Assembly (NCBI GenBank): GCA_947073765.1
Contig: CAMTMZ010000029.1
Coordinates: 1-33,996 of the forward strand
Direction of reading: 5' to 3'
DNA length: 33,996 nucleotides
Source of the DNA: an uncultured Bacillota bacterium
GTDB lineage: Bacteria > Bacillota > Clostridia > Oscillospirales > Oscillospiraceae
The notes under the pieces are model-generated. The model worked only from the letters and a program-made list of their open reading frames with translations. It searched no databases and was not told the origin of the DNA. The position numbers and the translations under genes were made by a program. This document shows positions 1 through 7,643 of the stretch, in pieces (the stretch's first letter is position 1; each line of letters opens with the position of its first letter).

Positions 1-1
1 G

Positions 2-1105
2 CCCTGCGGCGGCGGCAGCGGCGGCGGGGACAAGGTTGTTAAAATCGGCGTGTTTGAGCCCGCCACCGGAGACGCCGGCGCCGGCGGCAAGCAGGAGATG
101 CTGGGCATGCAGTACGCCAACAAGGAGACCCCCACGGTAGAGATCGGCGGAGAGACCTACACCGTCGAGCTGGTCTACGCCGACAACGCCTCCGACGCCT
201 CCAAGGCGCCCACCGCCGCCTCCCAGCTGGTGAGCCAGGACGTGAGCCTGGTGCTGGGCACCTACGGCTCCAGCTCCGCCATCGCCGGCGGCCCCATCTT
301 CGGCGAGGCGGGCCTTGCCGCCATCGGCGTCACCTGCACGAACCCCGGCGTCACCGCGGGCAACGACTACTACTTCCGCATCTGCTTCCTGGACCCCTTC
401 CAGGGCACGGTCCTCGCCAACTTCGCCCAGGAGAAGTTCTCCGCCAAGAAGGCGTACCTCCTCGGCGAGCTGGGCAACGACTATGACCAGGGACTTCTGA
501 ACTACTTCGAGCAGGCCTTTGACGGCGACGTGGTGAAGGACTCCTTCCCCACCAACACCTCTGACTTCTCCACCTATCTGAACAAGGCCGTGGCCGAGGG
601 CGCGGACGTCATCTTCTGCCCCGTGTCCATCGCCTACTCCACCCAGATCGTGAAGCTGGCCGCCTCCATGAACCTGGACATCCCCATCCTGGGATCCGAT
701 ACCCTGGACAGCAACATGGTCCTGGAGGCCGCCAAGGGCTCCAACGTCCAGATTTACGTCTCCACCTTCTACCAGGAGGGCGGCGCGCCGGACTTTGACG
801 CGGGCATCAAGGAGTATATCAACTCCAACTCCTCCGCCAAGGACGCCAACGGCGGCAACGACACCATCGCCGCTGTCACCGCTATGGGCTACGACGCCTA
901 CTATGTGGCTCTGGAGGCCATGAAGGCCGCCGGCTCCGCCGACCCCGCCGCCATCAAGAGCGCGCTGCCCGGCGTGACCTACACCGGCGTGTCCGGCGCG
1001 ATTGCCTTTGACGATATTGGCGACGCCATCCGGGACACCGCCTATATCAAGCACTCCACCAACACCGGCGCCTGGGAGCTGGAGACCGTTCAGACTGCCA
1101 ACTGA
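2..1105 (+). CDS. Branched-chain amino-acid ABC transporter substrate-binding lipoprotein (5' partial)
   Basis: This is the extracytoplasmic binding protein of a Liv-type ABC importer (Peripla_BP_6 family); it captures leucine, isoleucine, valine or a related ligand for the permease encoded next. The open frame runs back to base 2. It reads Pro-Cys-Gly-Gly-Gly-Ser at the window edge, so the Cys codon at 5-7 is very probably the lipidated cysteine, and only the signal peptide is missing. The mature start KVVKIGVFEP is followed by the family-typical GDAGAGGKQEMLGMQYA segment and by later stretches such as LVLGTYGSSSAIAGG. The protein ends at TGA 1103-1105. The GTG at base 50 is internal and is not the start. 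Two hairpins follow before livH, an arrangement that often lets the binding protein be made in excess over the permease. The transporter class is clear, but the exact ligand is inferred from the family only. Confidence 0.93.
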   Translation, partial: PCGGGSGGGDKVVKIGVFEPATGDAGAGGKQEMLGMQYANKETPTVEIGGETYTVELVYADNASDASKAPTAASQLVSQDVSLVLGTYGSSSAIAGGPIFGEAGLAAIGVTCTNPGVTAGNDYYFRICFLDPFQGTVLANFAQEKFSAKKAYLLGELGNDYDQGLLNYFEQAFDGDVVKDSFPTNTSDFSTYLNKAVAEGADVIFCPVSIAYSTQIVKLAASMNLDIPILGSDTLDSNMVLEAAKGSNVQIYVSTFYQEGGAPDFDAGIKEYINSNSSAKDANGGNDTIAAVTAMGYDAYYVALEAMKAAGSADPAAIKSALPGVTYTGVSGAIAFDDIGDAIRDTAYIKHSTNTGAWELETVQTAN

Positions 1106-1120
1106 TTTGAAATACCCGCA

Positions 1121-1154
1121 GTTTCCCGGCGGGGCGGCCGCCCCGCCGGGAAAC
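1121..1154 (+). promoter_or_regulatory. Perfect 34-nt palindrome between binding protein and livH
   Basis: The 17-base arms GTTTCCCGGCGGGGCGG and CCGCCCCGCCGGGAAAC are exactly complementary with no unpaired loop bases. No U-run follows, so it is more likely an mRNA-stability or partial-attenuation hairpin than a full terminator. Its position just after the binding-protein gene fits differential expression of that gene over the permease genes. Confidence 0.7.
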
Positions 1155-1162
1155 CAACAGAT

Positions 1163-1207
1163 AGGCTGCCTTGAAAGGAGCCAGGCCGGCCCTTTTCAAG
1201 ACAGCCT
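1163..1207 (+). promoter_or_regulatory. Second intercistronic stem-loop upstream of livH
   Basis: The arms AGGCTG-CTTGAAAGG and CCTTTTCAAG-CAGCCT pair with one mismatch and one bulged base around a GC-rich loop. The stem sits just 5' of the livH ribosome site. Its arm sequence resembles the terminator stem after metK (20337-20386). Structure is visible in the sequence; function is inferred. Confidence 0.55.
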
Positions 1208-1241
1208 AAATTCAAACTTTAACGCAAGGGAGGACCCCGCT

Positions 1242-2117
1242 TTGGAATTTGCCATTTCCGTACTCATCTCCGGAATCTCCGTGGGCGGGCAATACGCGCT
1301 CATCGCCATTGGCTACACCATGGTCTACGGCATCCTGCGCCTGATCAATTTCGCCCACGGCGATGTGTTCATGGTAGCGGGACTGCTGGGCATCTATCTG
1401 TCGGCCAGCCTGCCCCTCTATCTGGCCCTGCCCCTGGTGCTTCTCCTCACCGTGGCCCTGGGCTTCCTCATTGAGCGCGCGGCCTACAAGCCCCTGCGCG
1501 CCGCCCCCCGCATGTCGGTGATGATCTCCGCCATCGGCGTCAGCTACCTTATTCAAAACACCGCCACCTACATCACCGGCGGCCAGCCCATGACCTATCC
1601 CACCATCCCCTTTTTGTCCGACACGGTGAAAATTGCCGGCACCTCCACCAAATGGGTCACCATTCTCACGCCCGTCCTGGTGCTGATTCTGGTCCTCGCG
1701 CTCACCCAGCTCATCCATCACACCAAGGTGGGCATGGCCATGCGGGCTGTCTCCAAAGACTTTGAAACCGCCCAGCTTATGGGCATCCGCATCAACACCG
1801 TCATCTCCGTCACCTTCATCATCGGTTCCGCCCTAGCGGCGGTTGGCTCCATGCTCTACTTTACCAATTTCCAGGCCATCACCCCCACCGCCGGCGCCCT
1901 GCCAGGCCTGCGCGCCTTCGTGGCGGCGGTGGTAGGCGGCATCGGCTCCATCCCTGGCGCGGTGGTGGGCGCGTTTATCATCGGCATCTGTGAAAATATT
2001 ATTAAAAGCACCCAGTTCACTGTTTTCTCCGATGCCGGCACTTTCGCGCTGCTGATTTTAATCCTGGTTCTAAAGCCCACAGGGCTCTTCGGTGAAAAAG
2101 TCACCGATAAAGTGTAA
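1242..2117 (+). CDS. livH: Branched-chain amino-acid ABC transporter permease LivH
   Basis: This is one of two membrane permeases of the Liv-type importer; it pairs with LivM to form the translocation path. The 291-residue product is almost entirely hydrophobic helices. It shows the LivH hallmark GYTMVYGILRLINFAHGD near the N-terminus and a helix-rich C-terminal half containing VVGGIGSIPGAVVGAF. I place the start at TTG 1242 because AAGGGAGG (1226-1233) lies 8 bases upstream and the protein then begins LEFAISVLISG, as LivH proteins do. The open frame extends further upstream, but that part lies within the binding-protein gene and the hairpins. The stop is 14 bases before livM. Confidence 0.93.
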   Translation: MEFAISVLISGISVGGQYALIAIGYTMVYGILRLINFAHGDVFMVAGLLGIYLSASLPLYLALPLVLLLTVALGFLIERAAYKPLRAAPRMSVMISAIGVSYLIQNTATYITGGQPMTYPTIPFLSDTVKIAGTSTKWVTILTPVLVLILVLALTQLIHHTKVGMAMRAVSKDFETAQLMGIRINTVISVTFIIGSALAAVGSMLYFTNFQAITPTAGALPGLRAFVAAVVGGIGSIPGAVVGAFIIGICENIIKSTQFTVFSDAGTFALLILILVLKPTGLFGEKVTDKV

Positions 2118-2131
2118 GGGAGGCCCGCTTC

Positions 2132-3337
2132 ATGATTCAAAAAAAGAGCAAAAAGGGCGCGGTGACCGCCCTCATCGCCTGCCTTGTACTGCTGGCGGCC
2201 GTCATCCTGCTGGAAAATATCAGTCTGTTCCTTCCCGCCGGCAGCGTTCCCAATGTCCTCAAGCCCACCAGTCAGCTCTTCGCCGTGCTGAAGAAGGGGG
2301 CTGTCTACTCCCTGGCGGCGGTCTCCATGAATCTGCTCAACGGCTTTACCGGCCTGTTCTCCCTGGGCCAGGCGGGATTTATGCTGCTGGGCGCTTACAC
2401 CTACGCCATTCTCTCCGTCCCCGTAGCTGACCGGGCCGCTGTGTACTACCTCTACGGCGGCTCCGCCGTAAACTTCTCCTTTCAGGACATGTTCGGCTCT
2501 CTCTTCGGCGCCGAGGGACTGGGGGGCGCGGTCAGCCTGGGCCTGGGCGTGGCCATTTCCATGGTGCTGGCCGGCTGTGTAGCGGCGGCGTTCGCCTATC
2601 TCATCGGTCTTCCGGTGCTGCGGCTGAAGTCCGACTATCTGGCCATCGCCACCCTGGGCTTTGCCGAGATCATCAAGGCCGTGTTCCAGTGGCAGGCCCT
2701 GGGCCCCGTCACCAACGGCGCCAACATGATCAAAAGCTTTCCCACCTTTTCCAGCTTCAACATCACCCGCGCTGACGGGACGGTCCTGCTGCGGCTGTCC
2801 ACCTTCTTCCCCTTTCTGGTGTCCACCATCTGCATCGCCATCATCTGTCTGCTGATCAACTCCACCTACGGCCGGGCCTTCAAGGCCATCCGGGAGGATG
2901 AGACCGCCGCCGAGGCCATGGGCATCAACCTGGCCAAGCACAAAATGCTCTCCTTCTGCACCTCCGCCTTTTTCGCCGGGGTGAGCGGTGCCATGTTCGC
3001 CATGTTTGTCACCAACGCCCAGGCCAAGGTATACACCACCACCATGACCTATGAGATTCTGCTCATTGTGGTCATCGGCGGCATCGGCTCGGTCTCCGGC
3101 AGCGTGATGGCCACCTTCCTCTATGTGGCCTGCTCCGAGTGGTGGCTGCGCTTTCTGGATAACGAAACCTTCCTTGGCGGCATCCAGGTCCCCTTCCTTC
3201 GGGCCGGCTTCCGCATGGTGGTGTTCTCCGTGGTCATTATGATCGTGGTGCTCTTTTTCCGCCGCGGCCTGATGGGCAGCAGAGAACTGCCCGACCTGCT
3301 TAAAAAGCGCTCCAGAAAGGAGGCGGCCGGATCATGA
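2132..3337 (+). CDS. livM: Branched-chain amino-acid ABC transporter permease LivM
   Basis: This is the second permease subunit of the Liv importer, 401 residues. A short basic N-terminus (KKSKKGAV) leads into multiple membrane helices. Family stretches include AVSMNLLNGFTGLFSLGQAGF, LKSDYLAIATLGFAEI, and the cytoplasmic loop RAFKAIREDETAAEAMGIN that contacts the ATPases. A longer periplasmic segment at about residues 105-130 (YYLYGGSAVNFSFQDM) separates early helices. AAGGGAGG overlapping the livH stop supplies the ribosome site 8 bases before ATG 2132. The final TGA overlaps the livG ATG by 4 bases (ATGA), which implies translational coupling. Confidence 0.93.
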   Translation: MIQKKSKKGAVTALIACLVLLAAVILLENISLFLPAGSVPNVLKPTSQLFAVLKKGAVYSLAAVSMNLLNGFTGLFSLGQAGFMLLGAYTYAILSVPVADRAAVYYLYGGSAVNFSFQDMFGSLFGAEGLGGAVSLGLGVAISMVLAGCVAAAFAYLIGLPVLRLKSDYLAIATLGFAEIIKAVFQWQALGPVTNGANMIKSFPTFSSFNITRADGTVLLRLSTFFPFLVSTICIAIICLLINSTYGRAFKAIREDETAAEAMGINLAKHKMLSFCTSAFFAGVSGAMFAMFVTNAQAKVYTTTMTYEILLIVVIGGIGSVSGSVMATFLYVACSEWWLRFLDNETFLGGIQVPFLRAGFRMVVFSVVIMIVVLFFRRGLMGSRELPDLLKKRSRKEAAGS

Positions 3338-4173
3338 ACAGTATTCTGCGTGTAGAAAATGTCACCATGCAGTTTGGCGGTGTGGTGGCTGTGGACAACC
3401 TGAACCTGGAGGTCAACGAGGGCGAGATTGTGGCCCTGATCGGCCCCAACGGCGCCGGCAAGACTACCGCCTTTAATGTCATCACCGGCGTATACCAGCC
3501 CACCAACGGCCGTGTGTCCTTTCTGGGGGATACCATCGTGGAGAACCACCCCCAGGGCAAGCTGAAAAAGCTGTATAAGGGGGAGCACACCGGGGACTAC
3601 ACCCAGGTGCTGGCCCCAACTCCGGACAAAATCACCAAGCTGGGCATGGCCCGCACCTTCCAGAACATCCGCCTGTGGAAGGACCAGACCGTTTTTGACA
3701 ATGTGCTCATCGCCATGCACTGCCGCACCCACACCAACTTTCTGGCCGCCTCCTTCCGCCTCAACCACGTGGAGGAGCAGGCACAGCGGGAACGGGTGGC
3801 CCAGCTCCTGGACACAGTTGATCTCTATGACGTCAAGGACGAGCCCGCCGCCTCTCTGCCCTACGGCAAGCAGCGCCGGCTGGAGATCGCCCGCGCCCTG
3901 GCCACCCAGCCCAAGCTCCTCCTTCTGGATGAGCCCGCCGCCGGCATGAATCCTCAAGAGACCCAGGAGCTTACCGCCTTCATCAGCCGCGTCCGCGGCG
4001 ACTTCAAGCTTACGGTCTTTCTCATTGAGCACCACATGGACCTGGTCATGGACATCTCCGACCGCATCTATGTCCTGGACTTCGGCAAGCTCATCGCCCA
4101 GGGCACGCCGGAGGAGATTCAGAACAACAACCGCGTCATAGACGCCTATCTGGGGGTGGCCGAGGATGCTTAA
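3334..4173 (+). CDS. livG: Branched-chain amino-acid ABC transporter ATP-binding protein LivG
   Basis: This cytoplasmic ATPase powers the Liv importer together with LivF. Walker A is GPNGAGKTT at residues 37-45. The signature LPYGKQRRLEIARAL lies near 175-189, Walker B LLLLDEP near 195-201, and the switch histidine falls in FLIEHHMD. At 279 residues it is longer than the usual 255 or so. The extra sequence lies at about residues 66-98, between the first beta-strands and the Q-loop segment ARTFQNIRL, and is lysine- and histidine-rich. The gene overlaps livM by 4 bases and livF by 8, so it is internal to the operon. Confidence 0.94.
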   Translation: MNSILRVENVTMQFGGVVAVDNLNLEVNEGEIVALIGPNGAGKTTAFNVITGVYQPTNGRVSFLGDTIVENHPQGKLKKLYKGEHTGDYTQVLAPTPDKITKLGMARTFQNIRLWKDQTVFDNVLIAMHCRTHTNFLAASFRLNHVEEQAQRERVAQLLDTVDLYDVKDEPAASLPYGKQRRLEIARALATQPKLLLLDEPAAGMNPQETQELTAFISRVRGDFKLTVFLIEHHMDLVMDISDRIYVLDFGKLIAQGTPEEIQNNNRVIDAYLGVAEDA

Positions 4174-4879
4174 AATTGAAAATCTCCATGTGGCCTACGG
4201 CGGAATCCAGGCCCTGCGCGGCGTCTGCCTGGAGGTGCCCGACGGCAAAATCGTCACCCTCATCGGGGCCAACGGCGCCGGCAAATCCACCACTCTGCGC
4301 ACCATCACCGGCCTGGTCAAGGCCCAGTCTGGCTCCATTCAGTGGGATGGCGAGCAGCTGCTGGGCAAATCCATCGATCGGATCATCAGTTCCGGCATCG
4401 CCATGAGTCCCGAGGGCCGGCGGGTCTTTCCCGATATGACGGTGCTGGAAAATTTGAAAATAGGCGCCTATCTCCGCAAGGACAGGGGAGAGATTGAAAA
4501 GGATATCAAGTGGGTCTATGAGCTCTTCCCCCGCCTGGAGGAGCGCAGCTGGCAGCTGGCCGGCACCCTGTCCGGCGGCGAGCAGCAGATGCTGGCTGTG
4601 GGCCGGGCTCTCATGTCCCGCCCCAAGCTCATGATGCTGGACGAGCCCTCCCTGGGGCTGGCCCCCCTGGTGGTGCAGGACATCTTCTCCATCATTACGC
4701 AGATCAACCGCCAGGGCGTCACCATTCTGCTCATTGAGCAGAACGCCAACATGGCCCTGAAAATTGCCCACTTGGCCTATGTGCTGGAAACCGGCAATAT
4801 CACGCTGTCCGGCACCGGGGCGGAGCTGCTGGCCAACGAGAAGGTCCGGGAGGCCTACCTGGGCAAGCACAAGGGCTGA
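4166..4879 (+). CDS. livF: Branched-chain amino-acid ABC transporter ATP-binding protein LivF
   Basis: This is the second ATPase of the Liv importer, 237 residues, the normal family length. It shows Walker A GANGAGKST at residues 34-42, the family-specific MSPEGRRVFPDMTVLENL, the signature LSGGEQQMLAVGRAL, Walker B LMMLDEPSLGLAP, and the LivF-type switch region LLIEQNANMAL. The ATG overlaps the livG end by 8 bases, so initiation is probably coupled. The gene completes the binding protein-H-M-G-F set. Confidence 0.95.
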   Translation: MLKIENLHVAYGGIQALRGVCLEVPDGKIVTLIGANGAGKSTTLRTITGLVKAQSGSIQWDGEQLLGKSIDRIISSGIAMSPEGRRVFPDMTVLENLKIGAYLRKDRGEIEKDIKWVYELFPRLEERSWQLAGTLSGGEQQMLAVGRALMSRPKLMMLDEPSLGLAPLVVQDIFSIITQINRQGVTILLIEQNANMALKIAHLAYVLETGNITLSGTGAELLANEKVREAYLGKHKG

Positions 4880-4883
4880 GCCC

Positions 4884-6095
4884 ATGGCGGACAAAAACAC
4901 CCGGCTCACCCGCCGCAAGCGGGTCAGCGAGATTATTGAAGTGGGCTACGACCGGGACTGGCCCAGCCGTCTGTATGACATTGTCAACGCCCTGGCCATT
5001 CTGGTCAATTTAACCGCCAGCATCTTATATACTTTTGTCCAGCTGCGCACCCAGTTCGGTGGACTTCTGCTGACCCTGGAACAGCTCACCGTGGCCTTTT
5101 TCGCCCTAGACTACTGCCTGCGGCTGTGGACCGCCCCCTCCCTGTATCCCAAGCTGCCGGAGCTCAGGTCCATTCTGAAATATATGCTATCCTTCAGCGG
5201 ACTGGTAGACCTGCTCTCTTTCCTGCCCTACTATCTGCCTGTGTTTTTCCCCTCCGGGGCGGTGGCCTTCCGCATGTTCCGGGTGGTGCGCATCTTCCGT
5301 CTCTTCCGGGTCAACGCCTACTACGACTCCCTCAATGTCATTACCCAGGTTATCACCAGCAAGCGCCAGCAGCTGTTGTCCTCCGTATTCATTCTCCTGA
5401 TTCTTATGCTGGCCTCCAGCCTGTGCATGTACAGCTTGGAGCATGAGGCGCAGCCGGAGGTATTCACCAACGCTTTCTCCGGCATCTGGTGGTCGGTATC
5501 CACCCTGCTCACCGTAGGCTACGGCGACATCTATCCCATCACCTCCATGGGCAAGCTCTTCGCCATCTTCATCTCCTTCCTGGGGGTTGGCATGGTAGCC
5601 ATTCCCACCGGTATCATCTCCGCCGGCTTTGTGGACCAGTACAGCCGGATCAAGCGGCTGAGTGAATACGCCCACGAGTCAGATATCCATTTTATCAAGG
5701 TCTCCCTTAGCCGAAAGGACTCCTGGGCCGGCAGAACCATTGCCGAATTGGGCCTGCCCGCCGGCGTCATTGTGGCGGCCATCCAGCGGGAGGGAAAAAT
5801 CGTGGTGCCTCGGGGCAATGTGGAGCTGTGTCCGGAGGACACCTTGGTTCTCGGCGCCAAATCTCTCGGAGATGACAAGCACATCGATCTGAAGGAGATG
5901 GTGCTCCGGGCGCAGAGCCCCTGGAACGGCCTGCGCATCCGTGATCTGGACATCTCCCGCCAGACCATCATCGTCATGGTCAGGCGGAAGGGCAATGTCC
6001 TGATCCCCAACGGCGACCTCACTTTGAAGGAGGGGGACAGCGTCATCCTCTACACCCAGTCCCACATCCGAGACGCCGCCACCATCGAGGTATAG
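4884..6095 (+). CDS. Voltage-gated potassium channel with two C-terminal RCK_C-like domains
   Basis: This is a six-helix K+ channel subunit of 403 residues. S1-S3 occupy about residues 28-122. S4 carries five arginines spaced every third residue (R130, R133, R136, R139, R142), the classic voltage-sensor pattern. The pore helix is followed by the K+ selectivity filter TVGYGD at 210-215 and by S6 at 224-248. The cytoplasmic tail holds two tandem segments that resemble TrkA-C/RCK_C domains (about 268-330 and 338-403), with the repeated pattern of an early hydrophobic strand, V(V/L)(V/I)P-G-, and EDTLVL / EGDSVILY. I see no Rossmann-type RCK_N with a GxGxxG motif. ATG 4884 begins 4 bases after the livF stop, with AAGGG upstream, so it is probably cotranscribed with the transporter. 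Any link to amino-acid uptake is inference. Confidence 0.88.
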   Translation: MADKNTRLTRRKRVSEIIEVGYDRDWPSRLYDIVNALAILVNLTASILYTFVQLRTQFGGLLLTLEQLTVAFFALDYCLRLWTAPSLYPKLPELRSILKYMLSFSGLVDLLSFLPYYLPVFFPSGAVAFRMFRVVRIFRLFRVNAYYDSLNVITQVITSKRQQLLSSVFILLILMLASSLCMYSLEHEAQPEVFTNAFSGIWWSVSTLLTVGYGDIYPITSMGKLFAIFISFLGVGMVAIPTGIISAGFVDQYSRIKRLSEYAHESDIHFIKVSLSRKDSWAGRTIAELGLPAGVIVAAIQREGKIVVPRGNVELCPEDTLVLGAKSLGDDKHIDLKEMVLRAQSPWNGLRIRDLDISRQTIIVMVRRKGNVLIPNGDLTLKEGDSVILYTQSHIRDAATIEV

Positions 6096-6098
6096 CAC

Positions 6099-6127
6099 AG
6101 CGCCGCCCGCCTGGGCGGCGCTCTTCT
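6099..6127 (+). terminator. Terminator of the liv/K+ channel operon
   Basis: The 10-bp stem AGCGCCGCCC / GGGCGGCGCT around the loop GCCT is followed by a pyrimidine-rich CTTCTCTGT tract. The U-run is imperfect, but the position right after the channel stop supports a terminator. Confidence 0.7.
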
Positions 6128-6197
6128 CTGTCATACTGCCTTCTCCCCGCATAGAATAGCAGGGGTCAAAAGACCCCCATGGGCAAAGGAGGCTGTC

Positions 6198-6992
6198 ATG
6201 GAATTCAATCTGAAGCGGCACTTCCTCACGGAAAACGACTGCTATAAGGCGGGGCGGACCATCACCCCCCAGGGTGTAATGGTCCATTCCACCGGCGTGG
6301 CCCAGCCCGACCCGGAGGTCTTTATCCGGCGATGGAACAAGCCGGACGTTGACAAGTGCGTCCACGCCTTCGTAGGCCGGGAGCAGGTCATCCAAACGCT
6401 GCCCTGGACCACGCGGGGCTGGCACGCCGGCACAGGCCCCGCCGGCCGCAGCGCCAACAACACCCATATCTCCTTTGAGTGCTGCGAGCCCCCGGGCCAC
6501 ACCTACCAGGGCGGTGAGATGGCAGGCTACAATGTGGAGGCCAACCGCCCCTATTTCAACGATCTCTATGAAAACGCCGTCCAGCTCACCGCTATGCTGT
6601 GCCGGGAGTTCGGCCTGGATCCGCTGGAGCCTGGAGTGGTCATCTGCCACGCAGAGGGCCACAGCCTGGGAATCGCCAGCGGCCACAGCGACGTACTCCA
6701 GTGGTGGCCCAAGCACGGGGTAACCATGGAACAATTCCGCCAGGACGTGGCCCGGGCCATGGAGGGCGGCGATGAGGAGGATACTATGACACAGGAACGC
6801 TTTGACCAGCTGATGGACAATTACCTGACCCGGCTGGGCCAGCTGCCTCCCAGCGGCTGGTCCGCCCCGGCCCGGGCCTGGGCGGAGGAGCAGGGCATCA
6901 CGACCGGCGACGGCGATGGCGCCTTCCGCTACCGCGCCTTTCCCACCCGGGAAGAGACGGTGCAGATGCTGTACCAGCTCAGCCAGAAATAG
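6198..6992 (+). CDS. N-acetylmuramoyl-L-alanine amidase (Amidase_2 family)
   Basis: This is predicted to cut the amide bond between MurNAc and L-alanine in peptidoglycan. The 264-residue protein opens with an Amidase_2/PGRP fold. H30 in VMVHSTG, H151 in ICHAEGH and D165 in GHSDVLQWWPKHG are the likely zinc ligands, and E94 in SFECCEP is a likely catalytic acid. A hydrophilic linker near 185-197 leads to a C-terminal segment (about 198-264: TQERFDQLMDNYL, WAEEQGITTGDGDG, FPTREETVQMLYQL) that resembles SLH/cell-wall-associated modules of Firmicutes amidases. There is no signal peptide, as in phage endolysins, yet no phage genes lie nearby. AAAGGAGG at 6185-6192 fixes the ATG. It could be a domesticated endolysin, a sporulation lysin or a cytosolic recycling enzyme. 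Confidence 0.85.
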   Translation: MEFNLKRHFLTENDCYKAGRTITPQGVMVHSTGVAQPDPEVFIRRWNKPDVDKCVHAFVGREQVIQTLPWTTRGWHAGTGPAGRSANNTHISFECCEPPGHTYQGGEMAGYNVEANRPYFNDLYENAVQLTAMLCREFGLDPLEPGVVICHAEGHSLGIASGHSDVLQWWPKHGVTMEQFRQDVARAMEGGDEEDTMTQERFDQLMDNYLTRLGQLPPSGWSAPARAWAEEQGITTGDGDGAFRYRAFPTREETVQMLYQLSQK

Positions 6993-6994
6993 CG

Positions 6995-7023
6995 AAATCG
7001 CCGCCCTGTGGGCGGCGATTTTT
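6995..7023. terminator. Bidirectional terminator between amidase and radical SAM gene
   Basis: The stem AAATCGCCGCCC / GGGCGGCGATTT with loop TGT has A-rich and T-rich flanks, so it can stop both the rightward amidase transcript and the leftward tatD/radical SAM transcript. It shares the core GCCGCCC...GGGCGGC with the terminators at 6099 and 8726. Confidence 0.8.
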
Positions 7024-7643
7024 CAGGAATCAATAAAGCTGCGAATTCTCAGCTTTACCCCCAGCTCCCCGGCGATTTTCTTGCAGTTCTCAATCTCCTC
7101 CGGGGTTTTATCCTTGTCCACGATGGTCATGACCACGTTGGGGACATAGGCGGCGGACTCCCTGGCAAAGTCCAGCATGGCCTGGTAAGCCGCCTCCCCC
7201 TGGGCGGGATGGCACAGGGCCGCGTAATCGGCGGCGTTGTCGTTGTTCAGGGAAATCGACAGGGTGTCAATCCGCCCCTTCAGCTCAGGACACACATCCC
7301 GTCCGTTGATCAGGCTGGCGTGGCCATTGGTGTTAATCCGCACGGGGGGCAGACTGTGGCCAAAACGCTCCCTCAGCCGGTCCACCAGCCACAGCAGGTC
7401 GTCCAGGCGGTAGGTGGGCTCTCCGTAGCCGCAGAAAACAATCTCCCGGTAGGCGGGCACATCCCGGCTTAAAAAGCTGTCCAGGGCCTCCTGGCGGGTG
7501 GGCTCCCGCTCCAGCCACAGGGAGTCCTCCGTGTAGATGGAGCCCTCCGCCTTCCCCTGACGCAGACAGAATTCACAGGCGCAGTTGCAGCGATTGGTCA
7601 GGTTGACGTACAGCGCCCCCTCATACTCATAGGTTATAGTCAT
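7023..7643 (-). CDS. TatD-associated radical SAM protein
   Basis: This small radical SAM enzyme is of the type found linked to TatD nucleases. The cluster-binding motif CNCACEFC (spacing C-x3-C-x2-C) near the N-terminus binds the [4Fe-4S] cluster that cleaves SAM. FCGYGEPTYRLDDLLWLVDRL holds the GGE-like motif (here GYGEP), and RINTNGHASLING and LSISLNNDN follow the usual TIM-barrel order. The substrate is unknown. At about 206 residues it is compact and has no SPASM extension. I start at the third of three consecutive ATGs (7643), because the G-rich run upstream then has suitable spacing; 7646 or 7649 are possible. It overlaps the 3' end of tatD by 17 bases, so the pair is coupled. Confidence 0.85.
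   Translation of the reverse strand: MTITYEYEGALYVNLTNRCNCACEFCLRQGKAEGSIYTEDSLWLEREPTRQEALDSFLSRDVPAYREIVFCGYGEPTYRLDDLLWLVDRLRERFGHSLPPVRINTNGHASLINGRDVCPELKGRIDTLSISLNNDNAADYAALCHPAQGEAAYQAMLDFARESAAYVPNVVMTIVDKDKTPEEIENCKKIAGELGVKLRIRSFIDS

Noticed and set aside
1002-1241. Upstream extension of the livH frame
   Set aside because: It runs inside the binding-protein gene and through two hairpins; TTG 1242 has a strong ribosome site and matches LivH N-termini.
1856-2941. 361-codon minus-strand open frame opposite livH/livM
   Set aside because: The composition (Gly/Gln/His/Asp-rich) is typical of an antisense shadow, and the plus strand is clearly coding.
6198-6992. Prophage remnant suggested by the amidase
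   Set aside because: No holin, integrase, structural genes or att-like repeats nearby; the flanking genes are housekeeping.
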